NCBI GenBank assembly: GCA_040755725.1
Contig: JBFMAI010000035.1
Span: 1 to 64,000, forward strand
Direction of reading: 5' to 3'
Origin: JBFMAI01 sp040755725
Lineage (GTDB): Bacteria > Planctomycetota > Phycisphaerae > UBA1845 > Fen-1342
DNA length: 64,000 bases
Positions 8,099 through 17,283 of the stretch are shown here, piece by piece (positions within the stretch are counted from its first letter, which is position 1; each line of letters opens with the position of its first letter). Below the pieces are notes generated by a model that did no database searches, was not told the origin of the DNA, and was given only the letters and a program-made list of their open reading frames with translations. The translations under genes and the position numbers were made by a program.

Positions 8099-8198
8099 CA
8101 CCGGCGGATCCCGGGGCGCCGGGACGTCGGCATGCCACCCCCGCCCCGTGCAACGCCTCGGCTGTTCGGTCGCGGCCGGGTCCGCTAGACTGGGCGGC

Positions 8199-9626
8199 AT
8201 GTTCGATGCATTGACAGAGAAGCTCGGGAGCGTGCTCCAGGGCCTGCGCGGCCGCGGGCGGATCAGCGAGGACAACGTCCGCGAGGCGATGCGGCAGATT
8301 CGCACCGCGCTACTGGAGGCCGATGTCAACGTCGAGGTCGCCCGCCGGTTCTGCGACGCCTGCCTCGAAAAAGCCATCGGCATGGAGGTCATGAAGACCC
8401 TCCGCCCCGAGCAGGTCATGGTCAAGGTCGTCTACGACGAGCTCGTCCGGCTGATGGGACCGATCGAGACGCGCATCCCGTTCGTCTCGCAGCCGCCGAC
8501 CGTCATCCTCATGGCCGGCCTCCAGGGCTCCGGCAAGACGACCACGTGTGCCAAGCTCGCCCGCTACTGCATGCAGCGCGGCAAGAAGCCGCTGCTGGTG
8601 GCGGCGGACCTGAAGCGGCCGGCGGCCATCGACCAGCTCGAAGTGTTGGGCACACAGCTCGACGTGCCCGTCCACACCGAGCGCGACCACCAGAACCCGG
8701 TCAAGGTCTGCCGCAACGCGATCGGCGCCGCCCGCAAACGCGACCGCGACGTGGTCATTCTCGACACCGCGGGCCGGCTGGCCATCGATGAGGAGATGAT
8801 GCAGGAGGTCTCGCAGATCGCGACCTCCACCAGCCCGCACCAGATCTATCTCGTCCTCGACGCCATGACCGGCCAGGACGCCGTCCACACCGCCAAGGCG
8901 TTTGACGAGCGGCTGGAGCTCGACGGCGCGATTCTGACGAAGTTTGACTCCGACACCCGCGGCGGCGCGGCCCTGTCGGTCAAGTCGGTCACCGGCAAGC
9001 CGATCAAGTTCATCGGCGTCGGCGAGAAGCTCGATGCGCTCGAGGAGTTTCATCCGGAGCGCATCGCCAGCCGCATCCTCGGCATGGGCGACGTGGTGTC
9101 GCTGGTGGAGAAGGCCCAGCAGACGCTGGACGCCGAGCAGATCGCCAAGACGCAGGAGAAGATGGCCAAGGGGGCGATGGGGCTGGACGATTTTCTCGTG
9201 CAACTCGAGCAGTTGCGCAAGATGGGGCCGATGAAGTCGATCCTCAAGATGATCCCGGGGCTGGGGTCGTCGCTGGGCGACATGGAAATGCCCGAGGAAG
9301 ACCTCAACCGCTACAAAGGCATCATCCATTCCATGACGCCGCGCGAGCGGAAAGACCCTGAGATCATCGAGGCGTCGCGCCGCCGGCGAATCGCGAAAGG
9401 CGCCGGCGTCGATCCGCAGGATGTCAGCGGGCTGGTTAAGCAGTTCGTGCAAATGCGCGGCGTGATGAAGCAAATGGCTGGGCTGGGCATCGGCGGCCGG
9501 CTGAAGATGATGCAGCAGCTCGGCCGGATGGGCATGCTCGAAGGCAACATCCCGAAGGCCCCCAAGGGCTCGACGAAATACCAGCCCCGCCGCGTCGAAC
9601 GCAAGAAGCGCCGACGACGACGATGA
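8199..9626 (+). CDS. ffh: Signal recognition particle protein Ffh
   Basis: 475-residue GTPase that binds SRP RNA and signal sequences and targets nascent membrane proteins to FtsY. N-domain about 1-90. The G domain has GLQGSGKTT (107-115), DTAGR (189-193) and TKFD (247-250). A Met-rich M domain follows (about 325-450), with a very basic tail ending RKKRRRRR. The start MFDALTEKLG is the canonical N-terminus, so the longer open frame is not used. A -10-like TAGACT lies only 7 nt before the ATG and no Shine-Dalgarno is visible, so the mRNA may be nearly leaderless. Confidence 0.97.
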   Translation: MFDALTEKLGSVLQGLRGRGRISEDNVREAMRQIRTALLEADVNVEVARRFCDACLEKAIGMEVMKTLRPEQVMVKVVYDELVRLMGPIETRIPFVSQPPTVILMAGLQGSGKTTTCAKLARYCMQRGKKPLLVAADLKRPAAIDQLEVLGTQLDVPVHTERDHQNPVKVCRNAIGAARKRDRDVVILDTAGRLAIDEEMMQEVSQIATSTSPHQIYLVLDAMTGQDAVHTAKAFDERLELDGAILTKFDSDTRGGAALSVKSVTGKPIKFIGVGEKLDALEEFHPERIASRILGMGDVVSLVEKAQQTLDAEQIAKTQEKMAKGAMGLDDFLVQLEQLRKMGPMKSILKMIPGLGSSLGDMEMPEEDLNRYKGIIHSMTPRERKDPEIIEASRRRRIAKGAGVDPQDVSGLVKQFVQMRGVMKQMAGLGIGGRLKMMQQLGRMGMLEGNIPKAPKGSTKYQPRRVERKKRRRRR

Positions 9627-10466
9627 GCAAGCCCCCGCGCGGGCCTTCGTAGCGTCGGCCCCCGTGGCCGACGTGGCGGCGGGGTCGCGGAAGGCAAGAC
9701 ACAGAGGGCAGAATGCAAGAAGGGGCGGCCAGACCGCCCGAGAAGCGCCTCGCGGGCCGTCCGATCCGAACCGTAATCGTGAGGGAGCGGCCGTAGCGAC
9801 CGGGGTCCGCACTGGCCGTGAAAGCGCGGCAAGCTCGGATCGTGACCAGGTGGGAACGCGTCGGGAGCCACGCCGACGGGACGGGTGCCACTGGCGGTGT
9901 GCCACTGCTCGTGAGCAGTGGTGCCCAAGACGCACGCTGGCCCATTCGCTCCTTTGACATCCGGCGGCACCGCCGGTCTCCGGCACAAGCCCATTAAATC
10001 CGCCGGGCGCGCGGCTTCGCCCGGGCTTTCCGACGACGCGCCAAATCTGAACCCCGCAGGGGTGTCTGAAAATAGCCCAGGGCTCGCGCCCTGGGCTGCG
10101 ATCAACCGGCCCGCCCGGGGCTCATGTGACAGGCAAGCCATTCGGCAACGCCGCACTGATATCCCCGCAACCGAGGGGGACAAACTCAGTCGCGCAGCAC
10201 GCCCGCCGCGCCGCGAGTGTCAGCGGTCCGCACGAGTGGCTTCTTGCTTCGCCCTACTCGCCGCGAACCCCGCCACCTTCCGCCCCGCTCCCCCGCGAAT
10301 CCACCAAGCCAAGCCGTCGCCTTGTCTTTCCCGTGGTGTGGCGAGATCCCTAATTCAGCGGTTCGAGCCGGTCCCGCGGTCGCGCTGCGCGGGCCCCGCG
10401 CTGGCGCTTGGGGCTCGTCGGGGTGCGATTGGGAAGCCTGGGGCTCGTCGGGCCGCGGAGCGGTCG
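9627..10466. other. 840-nt intergenic region
   Basis: No gene supported. It includes a perfect palindrome at 10074-10097 and, near 9770-9800, a stretch (CGTGAGGGAGCGG) matching the arm of the R3 repeat found as an inverted pair at 59.5 kb. Confidence 0.6.
10074..10097. repeat. Perfect palindrome (R4)
   Basis: AGCCCAGGGC-TCGC-GCCCTGGGCT: 10-bp arms, 4-nt loop, no T-run. Single copy in this window. Confidence 0.6.
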
Positions 10467-11579
10467 CTATTGCGGCGTTTGGGGCTTGACGCCGAGGAGC
10501 TCGACCTCGAACAGCAGCGTCGCGTTGGACGGGATGCCGCTGCCGGGCGGCGGGGTCGCGCCGTAGGCGAGGTCCGGGGGCACGATCAGCATCGCCTTGC
10601 CGCCGACCTTCATCAACGCCAGCCCCTGCTTCCAGCCGGCGATGAGCTTGTCGAGCGGGAAGCTCAGCGGCTTGCCGGAATCGTGGGAGCTCTGGAGCTT
10701 CTGCCCGTTGAGCAGCATCAGCGTGTAGTGCGCCTCAACGATGTCGGCCAGCGTGGGCGTCGCGCCGCCGCCTTCGGTGACGTGCAGGATCATCAGGCCG
10801 CTGGGCGTCGTCTCGAACTTCTTGCCGGTTTCCTGCTCCAGGCGGGCGACCGCGGCCCGCACCTGCTTGTCCGCCTCCGCCTTGGCCTCGGCGGCGGCCT
10901 TGTTGGCCTGCTCTTCGGCCTGATGGGCGACGGCCTTCGCCTCGGCGGCCGGCACGCGTTTGACGGACTTGATGATGACCGGTTCGACCGGCACCACGGG
11001 CCCCATCGGCAACCGCGGATCGTCCTTCACCTTCGTGTAGCGAATGCGGTCCACGGTATCCAGGCCGGAGATGACCTTGCCGAAGACGGCGTAGCCGGCG
11101 CCGTCGCGCGGCTGGTCCAGTGGGGCGTTGTCCACGACGTTGATGAAGAACTGCGCGGTCGCCGAATCGGCCTGGCCGCCGAGACGGGCCATAGCGATCG
11201 ACCCGCGGACGTTCTTGAGGCCGTTCTTCCACTCGTTCTTGATGCCTTGGCGCAGGCCCTCGTTCTTCTCGACCAGGTCGGGCGTGTAGCCGCCGCCCTG
11301 GATCATGAAGTTGCTCATCACGCGGTGGAAGATGGTGCCGTCATAGAAGCCGGCGTCCGCGTAATCGAGGAAGTTCTTGACGGTGATCGGGGCGCGCTCG
11401 GCGTCGAGATCGAGGAGGATCTCGCCGAGGGTCGTGTCCATCTTGACGTACACATGGGTCTCCGCGGGTTGGGTCTGGGGGGCTTCGGAGGCCGGCTGGG
11501 TCGTGGCCGGCGGCGGGGCTTGGGCGAGGAGCGCCGGCACGGCGCCGGCCACAGCCAGCAAGATCGTCCAACGCGTCAT
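10467..11579 (-). CDS. Cyclophilin-FKBP fused peptidyl-prolyl isomerase (exported)
   Basis: 370 residues with two different prolyl isomerase domains in one chain. After a signal peptide and Pro/Thr-rich linker comes a cyclophilin domain (about 40-215: FHRVMSNFMIQGG, NEW..GLKNVRGSIAMAR, SATAQFFINV). An Ala/Glu/Lys-rich helical spacer (about 215-255) follows, then an FKBP domain (about 260-370: VEAHYTLMLLNGQKLQSS, PLDKLIAGWKQGLALMKVGGKAMLIVPPDLAYG, FEVELLGV). It likely folds exported proteins. The ATG at 11579 has AGGAAAGG upstream; an in-frame ATG at 11606 is less likely. Confidence 0.92.
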   Translation of the reverse strand: MTRWTILLAVAGAVPALLAQAPPPATTQPASEAPQTQPAETHVYVKMDTTLGEILLDLDAERAPITVKNFLDYADAGFYDGTIFHRVMSNFMIQGGGYTPDLVEKNEGLRQGIKNEWKNGLKNVRGSIAMARLGGQADSATAQFFINVVDNAPLDQPRDGAGYAVFGKVISGLDTVDRIRYTKVKDDPRLPMGPVVPVEPVIIKSVKRVPAAEAKAVAHQAEEQANKAAAEAKAEADKQVRAAVARLEQETGKKFETTPSGLMILHVTEGGGATPTLADIVEAHYTLMLLNGQKLQSSHDSGKPLSFPLDKLIAGWKQGLALMKVGGKAMLIVPPDLAYGATPPPGSGIPSNATLLFEVELLGVKPQTPQ

Positions 11580-11821
11580 TCGTGTGCCTTTCCTGATACG
11601 GGGCATGACGGGGCTTCGTGTTTCCGATAAGCGGGGGAGTGTACCGCCGGCCGCCGCCGCGGTCGAGCCCCCGCGCCGCCGCGGATTTGACGCTCGCGTT
11701 GCAGGCGGCCTATCATGCGGGTTCCCGCCCGCGCCCCGACCGGGCGCCTGCCGGTGGCCCCGGCGGCGCTGGACAACCGATCGTTCCTTGGCGCGTCGGC
11801 AGACTGTCAGAGGACACCCCC

Positions 11822-13108
11822 ATGAGTTCCAAGCCGTTCAATCCCTTTGCGATGGCCCAGGCCCAGTTTGACAAGGCGGCGGAGCTGCTCGGGCTCGACC
11901 AGCCCACGCGCGACCTGCTGCGTCAGCCGCTCCGCGAATACCACTTCAGCCTGCCCATCCGCATGGACGACGGCACGGTCAAGGTCTTCCGGGCCTTTCG
12001 CGTGCAGCACAACGACGCCCGCGGCCCCGGCAAGGGCGGCATCCGCTTTCACCCGCAGGAGACCGCCGATACCGTGCGCGCCCTGGCCATGTGGATGACG
12101 TGGAAGTGCGCCGTGGTGGACATCCCCCTCGGCGGCAGCAAGGGCGGGGTGATCTGCTCGCCGCACAACCTGAGCCTGCGCGAGCAGGAGGCCCTGTGCC
12201 GGGCGTGGGTCCGTGCCGTGGCCCGCGACGTGGGACCGGTGCGCGACGTGCCCGCGCCCGACGTGATGACCAACGCCCAGCACATGCTGTGGATGCTCGA
12301 TGAGTTCGAGGCAATTTACGGCGGCAAGTACCCCGGCTTCATCACCGGCAAACCCGTCGGCATGGGCGGGTCGCGCGGCCGCACCGAGGCGACGGGCTAC
12401 GGCGTGATCTTCACCCTGCGCGAGGCGCTCAAGGAACTGGGCATTCGCGCGGCGGACACCTGCGCGAGCGTCCAGGGTTTCGGAAACGTCGCGCAGTACG
12501 CCATCGAGCTGTACCAGCAGATCGGCGGGAAGGTCATCTGTGTCGCGTGTTGGGACGAGACGGACCAGACCTCCTACGCCTACCGCAAGCTGGACGGGGT
12601 CAATCTGAGCGAACTGCGGCAGATTACGGACCGCTTCGGCACGATCGACCCGAAGAAGGCCGCCGCCCTGGGTTACGAGAAACTGCCGGGCGACGCCTGG
12701 ATCGAGCAGGACGTGGACATCCTGGTCCCCGCCGCCCTGGAGCACTCGATCACGGGCGAGAACGCCGGCAAGATCTCGCGGCGGGTCAAGATCATCGCGG
12801 AGGGCGCTAACGGGCCGACGACGCCGGAGGCGGACCATGTGATCCAGGAGCGCGGCATCTTCGTGATTCCGGACTTTCTGGCAAATGCCGGCGGCGTGAC
12901 GTGCAGCTACCTCGAGCAGGTCCAGAGCAACATGAATTACTTCTGGGAGAAAGACGAGGTGCTCGGCAAGCTCGACGTGATGATGACCGCGGCCTTCATC
13001 GCCGTCAGCGAGATGGCCAAGAAGCGCAAGCTGTACATGCGGGACGCGGCGTACGTCATCGCGATCGCGCGCGTCGCCCAGGCGTGCAAGGACCGCGGCT
13101 GGGTCTAG
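11822..13108 (+). CDS. Glu/Leu/Phe/Val dehydrogenase (glutamate dehydrogenase)
   Basis: 428 residues, hexameric-type amino acid dehydrogenase interconverting glutamate and 2-oxoglutarate plus ammonia with NAD(P). Visible signatures: the substrate-binding GPGKGGIRFH and MTWKCAVVDIPLGGSKGG (catalytic Lys), DVPAPDVMT, GGSRGRTEATGYG, the Rossmann-fold VQGFGNVA, and PDFLANAGGVTCSY near the C-terminus. AGAGGA about 8 nt upstream supports the start. Standing alone between an isomerase gene and a carbohydrate gene pair. Cofactor preference cannot be read with confidence. Confidence 0.94.
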   Translation: MSSKPFNPFAMAQAQFDKAAELLGLDQPTRDLLRQPLREYHFSLPIRMDDGTVKVFRAFRVQHNDARGPGKGGIRFHPQETADTVRALAMWMTWKCAVVDIPLGGSKGGVICSPHNLSLREQEALCRAWVRAVARDVGPVRDVPAPDVMTNAQHMLWMLDEFEAIYGGKYPGFITGKPVGMGGSRGRTEATGYGVIFTLREALKELGIRAADTCASVQGFGNVAQYAIELYQQIGGKVICVACWDETDQTSYAYRKLDGVNLSELRQITDRFGTIDPKKAAALGYEKLPGDAWIEQDVDILVPAALEHSITGENAGKISRRVKIIAEGANGPTTPEADHVIQERGIFVIPDFLANAGGVTCSYLEQVQSNMNYFWEKDEVLGKLDVMMTAAFIAVSEMAKKRKLYMRDAAYVIAIARVAQACKDRGWV

Positions 13109-13364
13109 ACCAGCCTGCTGCGTCGCCTGCTCAGACCGCCGCGATACCCGGCTCGCTCAAAGGGGGTTCGAGGAGGGTGTGGTCGGCGGTACGGCGCCGT
13201 GCGCGAAGTGCAAAGGGCCAAGCGCAGAGCCGATCTCCCTACGCGTGTGGGAGGACCGCCCGAGGGTCGGCGGGGCGGACAACCGGGATCGGGCGTGCCA
13301 GCGCGGCTGTTCACGGCGACGAAATCGACGTAGAATGGTAACGCGGGCCGGCGGAGGGCCCAAG

Positions 13365-14543
13365 ATGCGACGTCGTTCCGTTGCCGGCGCCGCGGGGGCC
13401 GTCCTGCTGATCGCGGGGTTGGGCGGCTGCGACCCCGGGCTGCTTGATCCGGCGGGGCGGCCGGTGCCGAGTCTGACCGACCTGAAGGCGACCGCGGTCG
13501 CGGCGCGCTATCGCGCCGGCAGGTACCCCGGCACCATCAACAGCACCCTCAACGACCCGGTTATCGTGTACCACTTTACGTACACCAACGGCGTCACGCT
13601 GTGGGCGCTGCTGCTATGGCACGAGCGGACCGGCAACGACGCCCTGCTCGAGCAGGTCCGCGCCGCGCTCACCAAGTACCAGGCCGACCGCTTATACCGC
13701 CCCGGCGGCGGCAGCGACCCCATCGACTACCTCGGCTCGATGGCGCACGCCACGCTGGCTTACTGCCTACACACCGGCGACGAGCGGTTCCTGAGCGAGG
13801 CCCTTGATGCCGCCCGCTTCTTCCACGACGGTGTGTCCCGGACGCCCGAGGGCCTGATCGCCCACCACAGCGCCCCGCGGCGCGGGAAGATCTGGGCCGA
13901 CGCGCTGTTCATGACCATGCCGTTGCTGGCCAAGGCGGGGACGGTGCGGAACGACCCCGCGTACTACGACGATGCGCTGGCGCAGTTTCGTGGTTTCGAC
14001 GAGCGACTGCGCGACCCGGTTGTCGGGTTGTACCACCAGGGCTACAACTGGCACGGCACGGGGCCGACGCCGGGATTCTGGGGCCGGGCCAACGGGTGGG
14101 TCGCGGTGGCGATGACGGAGGCGCTGGGAGCGATTCCGGAAAACCACGCGGGGCGCGACGAGCTCCTAACGCTGTACCAGGACTTCGCCGCCGCTCTCGT
14201 CGCCCACCAGGGCCCCGGGGGAATGTGGCACCAGCTTCTCAACCGCCCGGACAGCTACGAGGAGACCTCGTGTACGGGGCTGATCTGCTACGCGCTGGCC
14301 CGCGGCGTGCAGCGCGGTTGGCTGCCGGGTGCGTACACCGACGCGGTGCGGCGCGGCGTCGCCGGTCTGAACCGCATGATTTCGCTGTCGGGCGAGATCG
14401 CCAACATTTGTCCCGGCACCGGACCGCAGGACTCCGAGAGCTCGTATTTCAACCGCGCGCCGCAACGCAACGAATCGCACGGCATCGGCCCCGCGCTGCT
14501 GGGGCTGTACGGCGGAGCATTGATTGAAGGCTTGGCGGAGTAG
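13365..14543 (+). CDS. Lipoprotein GH105/GH88-type unsaturated glycuronyl hydrolase
   Basis: 392 residues. An N-terminal lipobox LGGC (Cys22) predicts lipid anchoring. The rest is an alpha/alpha-barrel of the GH105 (YteR/YesR) type, which removes unsaturated uronic acid left by pectin or other polysaccharide lyases. Signatures are GKIWADALFM (Asp179 as likely catalytic acid), FWGRANGWVAVAM and GMWHQLLNRPDSYEETS. The start at 13365 is favoured by GGAGGG 6 nt upstream; the earlier ATG at 13335 overlaps a -10-like TAGAAT. It is followed after 3 nt by the VCBS protein, so the two form an operon. Confidence 0.88.
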   Translation: MRRRSVAGAAGAVLLIAGLGGCDPGLLDPAGRPVPSLTDLKATAVAARYRAGRYPGTINSTLNDPVIVYHFTYTNGVTLWALLLWHERTGNDALLEQVRAALTKYQADRLYRPGGGSDPIDYLGSMAHATLAYCLHTGDERFLSEALDAARFFHDGVSRTPEGLIAHHSAPRRGKIWADALFMTMPLLAKAGTVRNDPAYYDDALAQFRGFDERLRDPVVGLYHQGYNWHGTGPTPGFWGRANGWVAVAMTEALGAIPENHAGRDELLTLYQDFAAALVAHQGPGGMWHQLLNRPDSYEETSCTGLICYALARGVQRGWLPGAYTDAVRRGVAGLNRMISLSGEIANICPGTGPQDSESSYFNRAPQRNESHGIGPALLGLYGGALIEGLAE

Positions 14544-14546
14544 AAT

Positions 14547-15791
14547 ATGCCGATACTCGCACGGTGCTCTCCAGGGTCCGTTTGCCCGGCCCGGTGGGTC
14601 GCGTTCCTGTGGCTGCTCAGCGGCGGCTGCAACGGGGGACTCCCCGTGCCGCCCGGCCCCGCCACCTGGACCCGGCACACGATTGACGACTCGTATCGCG
14701 GGGCCGACGGCGTCAAGCTGGGTGACATTAACGGCGACGGGCGGATGGACCTCGTCGTGGGGTGGGAAGAGAGCGGCGTCGTCACCCTCCACCTCAACCC
14801 GGGGCCGCTGAGGTCCCGGTTGCCTTGGCCGACGGTCGTCGTCGGACGAGTCCAGGACGTCGAGGACGCCGTCTTCGCCGACGTGGACAACGACAGTCGG
14901 CTCGACGTGGTGAGTTGCTGTCAAGGCAGCACGCGGCGGATGTACGTCCACTGGGCGCCGGCGAACAACGCGGACCTGCTGGACGCCGCCGCCTGGGTCA
15001 CCGAGGTCATCCCCGCGAGCGTCGGCGTGCAGCAATGGATGTTCTGCATGCCGGCCCAGCTCGACGGCCTCGGCGGGTTCGAACTGATCGCCGGCGGCAA
15101 AGGCAGCGGTGCGAGCGTCGGCTACCTGTCGCTGCGCGGCAACGCGCGCGACCTCGCCAACTGGACCTGGACGCCGCTGGTCAGCGCGTCGTGGATCATG
15201 TCGATCATTCCGGCCGACGTGGACAGCGACGGCGACGTGGACATCGCGTACACCGCCCGTCAGGGCAACGGCCGCGGGGCGTACTGGCTGGAAAACCCGA
15301 CGGTCGGCGGGCTGCTGCTGTGGCTGAACCACCGCATCGGCACGACCGACGACGAAGCCATGTTCATGGACGTGGGCGACTTCGATGGCGACGGCCAATT
15401 CGACGCGTTCGTGGCCACCAGCGGGCGGCGAGCCATGCACTACCGCCCGATCGGCGACCCGCGGCTCGCCTGGGCCGCGGTCCCCATCACCTGGCCGGAC
15501 ACGTTCGGCACCGGCAAGGCGATCCGCATCGCCGACCTGGGCCGCGACGGGTCGCCGGAGCTGGTGTTCAGTTGTGAGGACGCCGGGAGCGGCCGCGTCG
15601 GACTCGGGCGGCTCACCGCGCTGACGGTGGGCGGCGTGAACGTGTGGACCGCGACGGCGCTCACCGATACCGCTGGCCGCAAGTTCGACCTGCTGCAACT
15701 GCTGGACGTGGACGGCGACGGCGACACGGACGTCATCACGACTGAGGAATCGGCCGGCCTCGGCGTCGTGTGGTACGAGAACCCGCGCTAG
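14547..15791 (+). CDS. VCBS/FG-GAP repeat lipoprotein
   Basis: 414 residues, probable lipoprotein (LSGGC near residue 28). Contains at least five Ca-binding FG-GAP/VCBS-type motifs (DINGDGRMDLV, DVDNDSRLDVV, DVDSDGDVDIAY, DFDGDGQFDAF, DVDGDGDTDVIT), the pattern of a seven-bladed beta propeller. It is the second gene of an operon with the GH105 lipoprotein (3-nt gap), so a role in binding or presenting polysaccharide at the surface is plausible, but not shown. Confidence 0.88.
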   Translation: MPILARCSPGSVCPARWVAFLWLLSGGCNGGLPVPPGPATWTRHTIDDSYRGADGVKLGDINGDGRMDLVVGWEESGVVTLHLNPGPLRSRLPWPTVVVGRVQDVEDAVFADVDNDSRLDVVSCCQGSTRRMYVHWAPANNADLLDAAAWVTEVIPASVGVQQWMFCMPAQLDGLGGFELIAGGKGSGASVGYLSLRGNARDLANWTWTPLVSASWIMSIIPADVDSDGDVDIAYTARQGNGRGAYWLENPTVGGLLLWLNHRIGTTDDEAMFMDVGDFDGDGQFDAFVATSGRRAMHYRPIGDPRLAWAAVPITWPDTFGTGKAIRIADLGRDGSPELVFSCEDAGSGRVGLGRLTALTVGGVNVWTATALTDTAGRKFDLLQLLDVDGDGDTDVITTEESAGLGVVWYENPR

Positions 15792-15819
15792 CTTGCGCGC
15801 TTGGCCACAGCGCGCCAGC

Positions 15820-15985
15820 AGCGCTCGGGCTTCGAAGCTACCAGAACCTGCGCAAACTCGCTCTGCCGACCGGAGAAACCGCCGCCCGCGATCACCTCGC
15901 CGCCGAAGACCACCAGGGCGTTGACGTCGGCGTCCCTCCCGGAACCCGGCGGCTGCCACTGACTGCCGTCCCAGCGGGCGTTGAT
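15820..15985 (-). pseudogene. Fragment of a beta-propeller repeat protein
   Basis: The minus-strand translation of this stretch reads as 'WDGSQWQPPGSG..ADVNALVVFGGEVIAGGGFSG'. This is the unit of a repeat protein found in planctomycetes (W-D-G-x-W-x-P-x-G-S-G ... N-A-L-V-V-F-x-G-E-x-I-A-G-G-x-F). No start codon, signal peptide or further units are present, so it is a remnant. It abuts transposase debris, suggesting loss by insertion and deletion. Confidence 0.5.
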
Positions 15986-16040
15986 TCCGCAACTGGGGGG
16001 TTCGGGCGGCAGGTGAGGTCCTGAAGGCTGGGGAACTTGC

Positions 16041-16848
16041 TTGCCCTCCGCGGATAACCTGGAGCGGGTCGCCGCCCAACTCGACGTGGCGGGCTTGCGC
16101 GAAGTCCAGCAGCCGGTCTATGTCCAGCTCAAACGCGGCAAAGCCCTGCCGCCGCCGGCCCCCGGGCTGATCGCGGCCGTGCTGGACGGACACGAGTCGC
16201 ACGCCGCCTTCCGACGGCACTGTGCCGGGTGCCTGACGCGCACGACTCGCACGGCCGGCGGTGCTCAAGGACAACCATCCGGCCCTGTTGGAAGATGCCC
16301 GCAGCCTGTTCGAGACGATCGCGCGGGTGGCCGGGCGTTACGACCCGCGGACTTGCCAGTGGTGGGACCTGGCCGGCTTCACCGCCTGGCCGCAGGTCAC
16401 GGCGCCCATCCCCATCGTGCGGAGCGTGGAAACCGGGACGGTCCAGCGGCAACTCGCTCAGCGGATCGAGGAACAACACACGGACTGATTCTGGGTGACC
16501 ACTCTGGCGCCGCCGCGCGCCCCCACCGTCGCCGTCGTGCAACTCGGGCATGCGCGTTGGGCCATCGACAACTCCGGCTTCAACGAGCTCGTCACCCGCT
16601 GGCATGCCGACCACGTCTACCGGCATGAGCCGATAATGATGCCGGTCTTCACGCTCCGGGCCGTGCTGTGCCTGAATGTCTTCCTGGCCCTTCACCGCCG
16701 CGACCTCAAGCCTGCTGCACGCCAAGCCGCCAGCCGGCCGCATGTGGCGCGCCAGGTGACCGCCGAGCAGTATGGCAACCGCGCGAAGACCGCGCCGCAA
16801 GCGCCGCCCCTACCCAACGCGCCCTCGTCCGAGACGACCTCGGTGTAG
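16041..16848 (+). pseudogene. Decayed transposase (DDE-type insertion sequence remnant)
   Basis: Three pieces in two frames reconstruct one transposase. 16041-16260 gives PSADNLERVAAQLDVAG ... PPPAPGLIAAVLDGHESHA and the GCLTRT motif. After a frame change and an apparent internal deletion, 16261-16485 gives VLKDNHPALLEDARSLFE and QWWDLAGFTAWPQV. An in-frame TGA at 16486 (where Trp is expected) is followed by FWVTTL ... RWAIDNSGFNELVTRWHADHVYRHEP and NVFLALHRRDLKPA. This resembles DDE transposases with a 'WxIxNxGFNELVxxWHADHVYxHEP' C-terminus. The N-terminal part is missing. No terminal inverted repeats were recognised. Confidence 0.75.
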
Positions 16849-17042
16849 TCCCTCCGGCGCCACCCCGGCGGGCCGGCCGCTCGCACCCCGGCGATCCCCA
16901 AAACCCCACCGCGAAGCTGCTCACGGCACCTTCCAAGCGCAAACCCTTGCCCCTGCTAGCCATCGTGCCCAGCCTGCGGAATTGCTGTTTCACGGGAGCA
17001 GCCATTGCAAAGTACTCCATGAGTGACTAAGACCCGCTAACA

Positions 17043-17113
17043 GGACCTACCACGCGGGCGGCGGGCCGCTTGCCCCCGCGCTGGCGTGCGGGGTTCCGAT
17101 AGGCGCTCCAGTT
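17043..17113 (+). repeat. R1 palindromic repeat, copy 4
   Basis: CCACGCGGGCGGCGGGCCGC then the hairpin CCCCGCGC-TGGC-GTGCGGGG and GTTCCGATAGGCGCTCCAG. It lies directly upstream of tRNA-Ser, in a 276-nt stretch without other features. Confidence 0.7.
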
Positions 17114-17124
17114 GATAAGGCCCT

Positions 17125-17209
17125 GGAGAGGTGGCCGAGTGGCTCAAGGCGCCGGTCTTGAAAACCGGTGAACCGCAAGGTTCCGTGGGTTCGAATCCCA
17201 CCCTCTCCG
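17125..17209 (+). tRNA. tRNA-Ser (anticodon TGA)
   Basis: 85 nt. Acceptor GGAGAGG (17125-17131) pairs with CCTCTCC (17202-17208), discriminator G at 17209. D-arm GGCCGAGTGGCTCAAGGC, anticodon loop CTTGAAA with TGA at 17159-17161, a long class II variable arm, and T-loop GTTCGAATC. CCA is not encoded. Mobile-element debris lies within 300 nt on its 5' side. Confidence 0.97.
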
Positions 17210-17283
17210 TTGACCTTCCCCGGCGCACGGACCCGCCCCCGCGCCGCGGGCCCACGGCGGCGCCCCGCCGGGCGATGCCCCGC

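Noticed and set aside
14166..16274. 702-residue minus-strand open frame
   Set aside because: Lies antisense to the GH105 and VCBS genes; composition is that of GC-rich antisense sequence. Only the segment near 15820-15985 carries a real repeat-protein signature, in a different frame.
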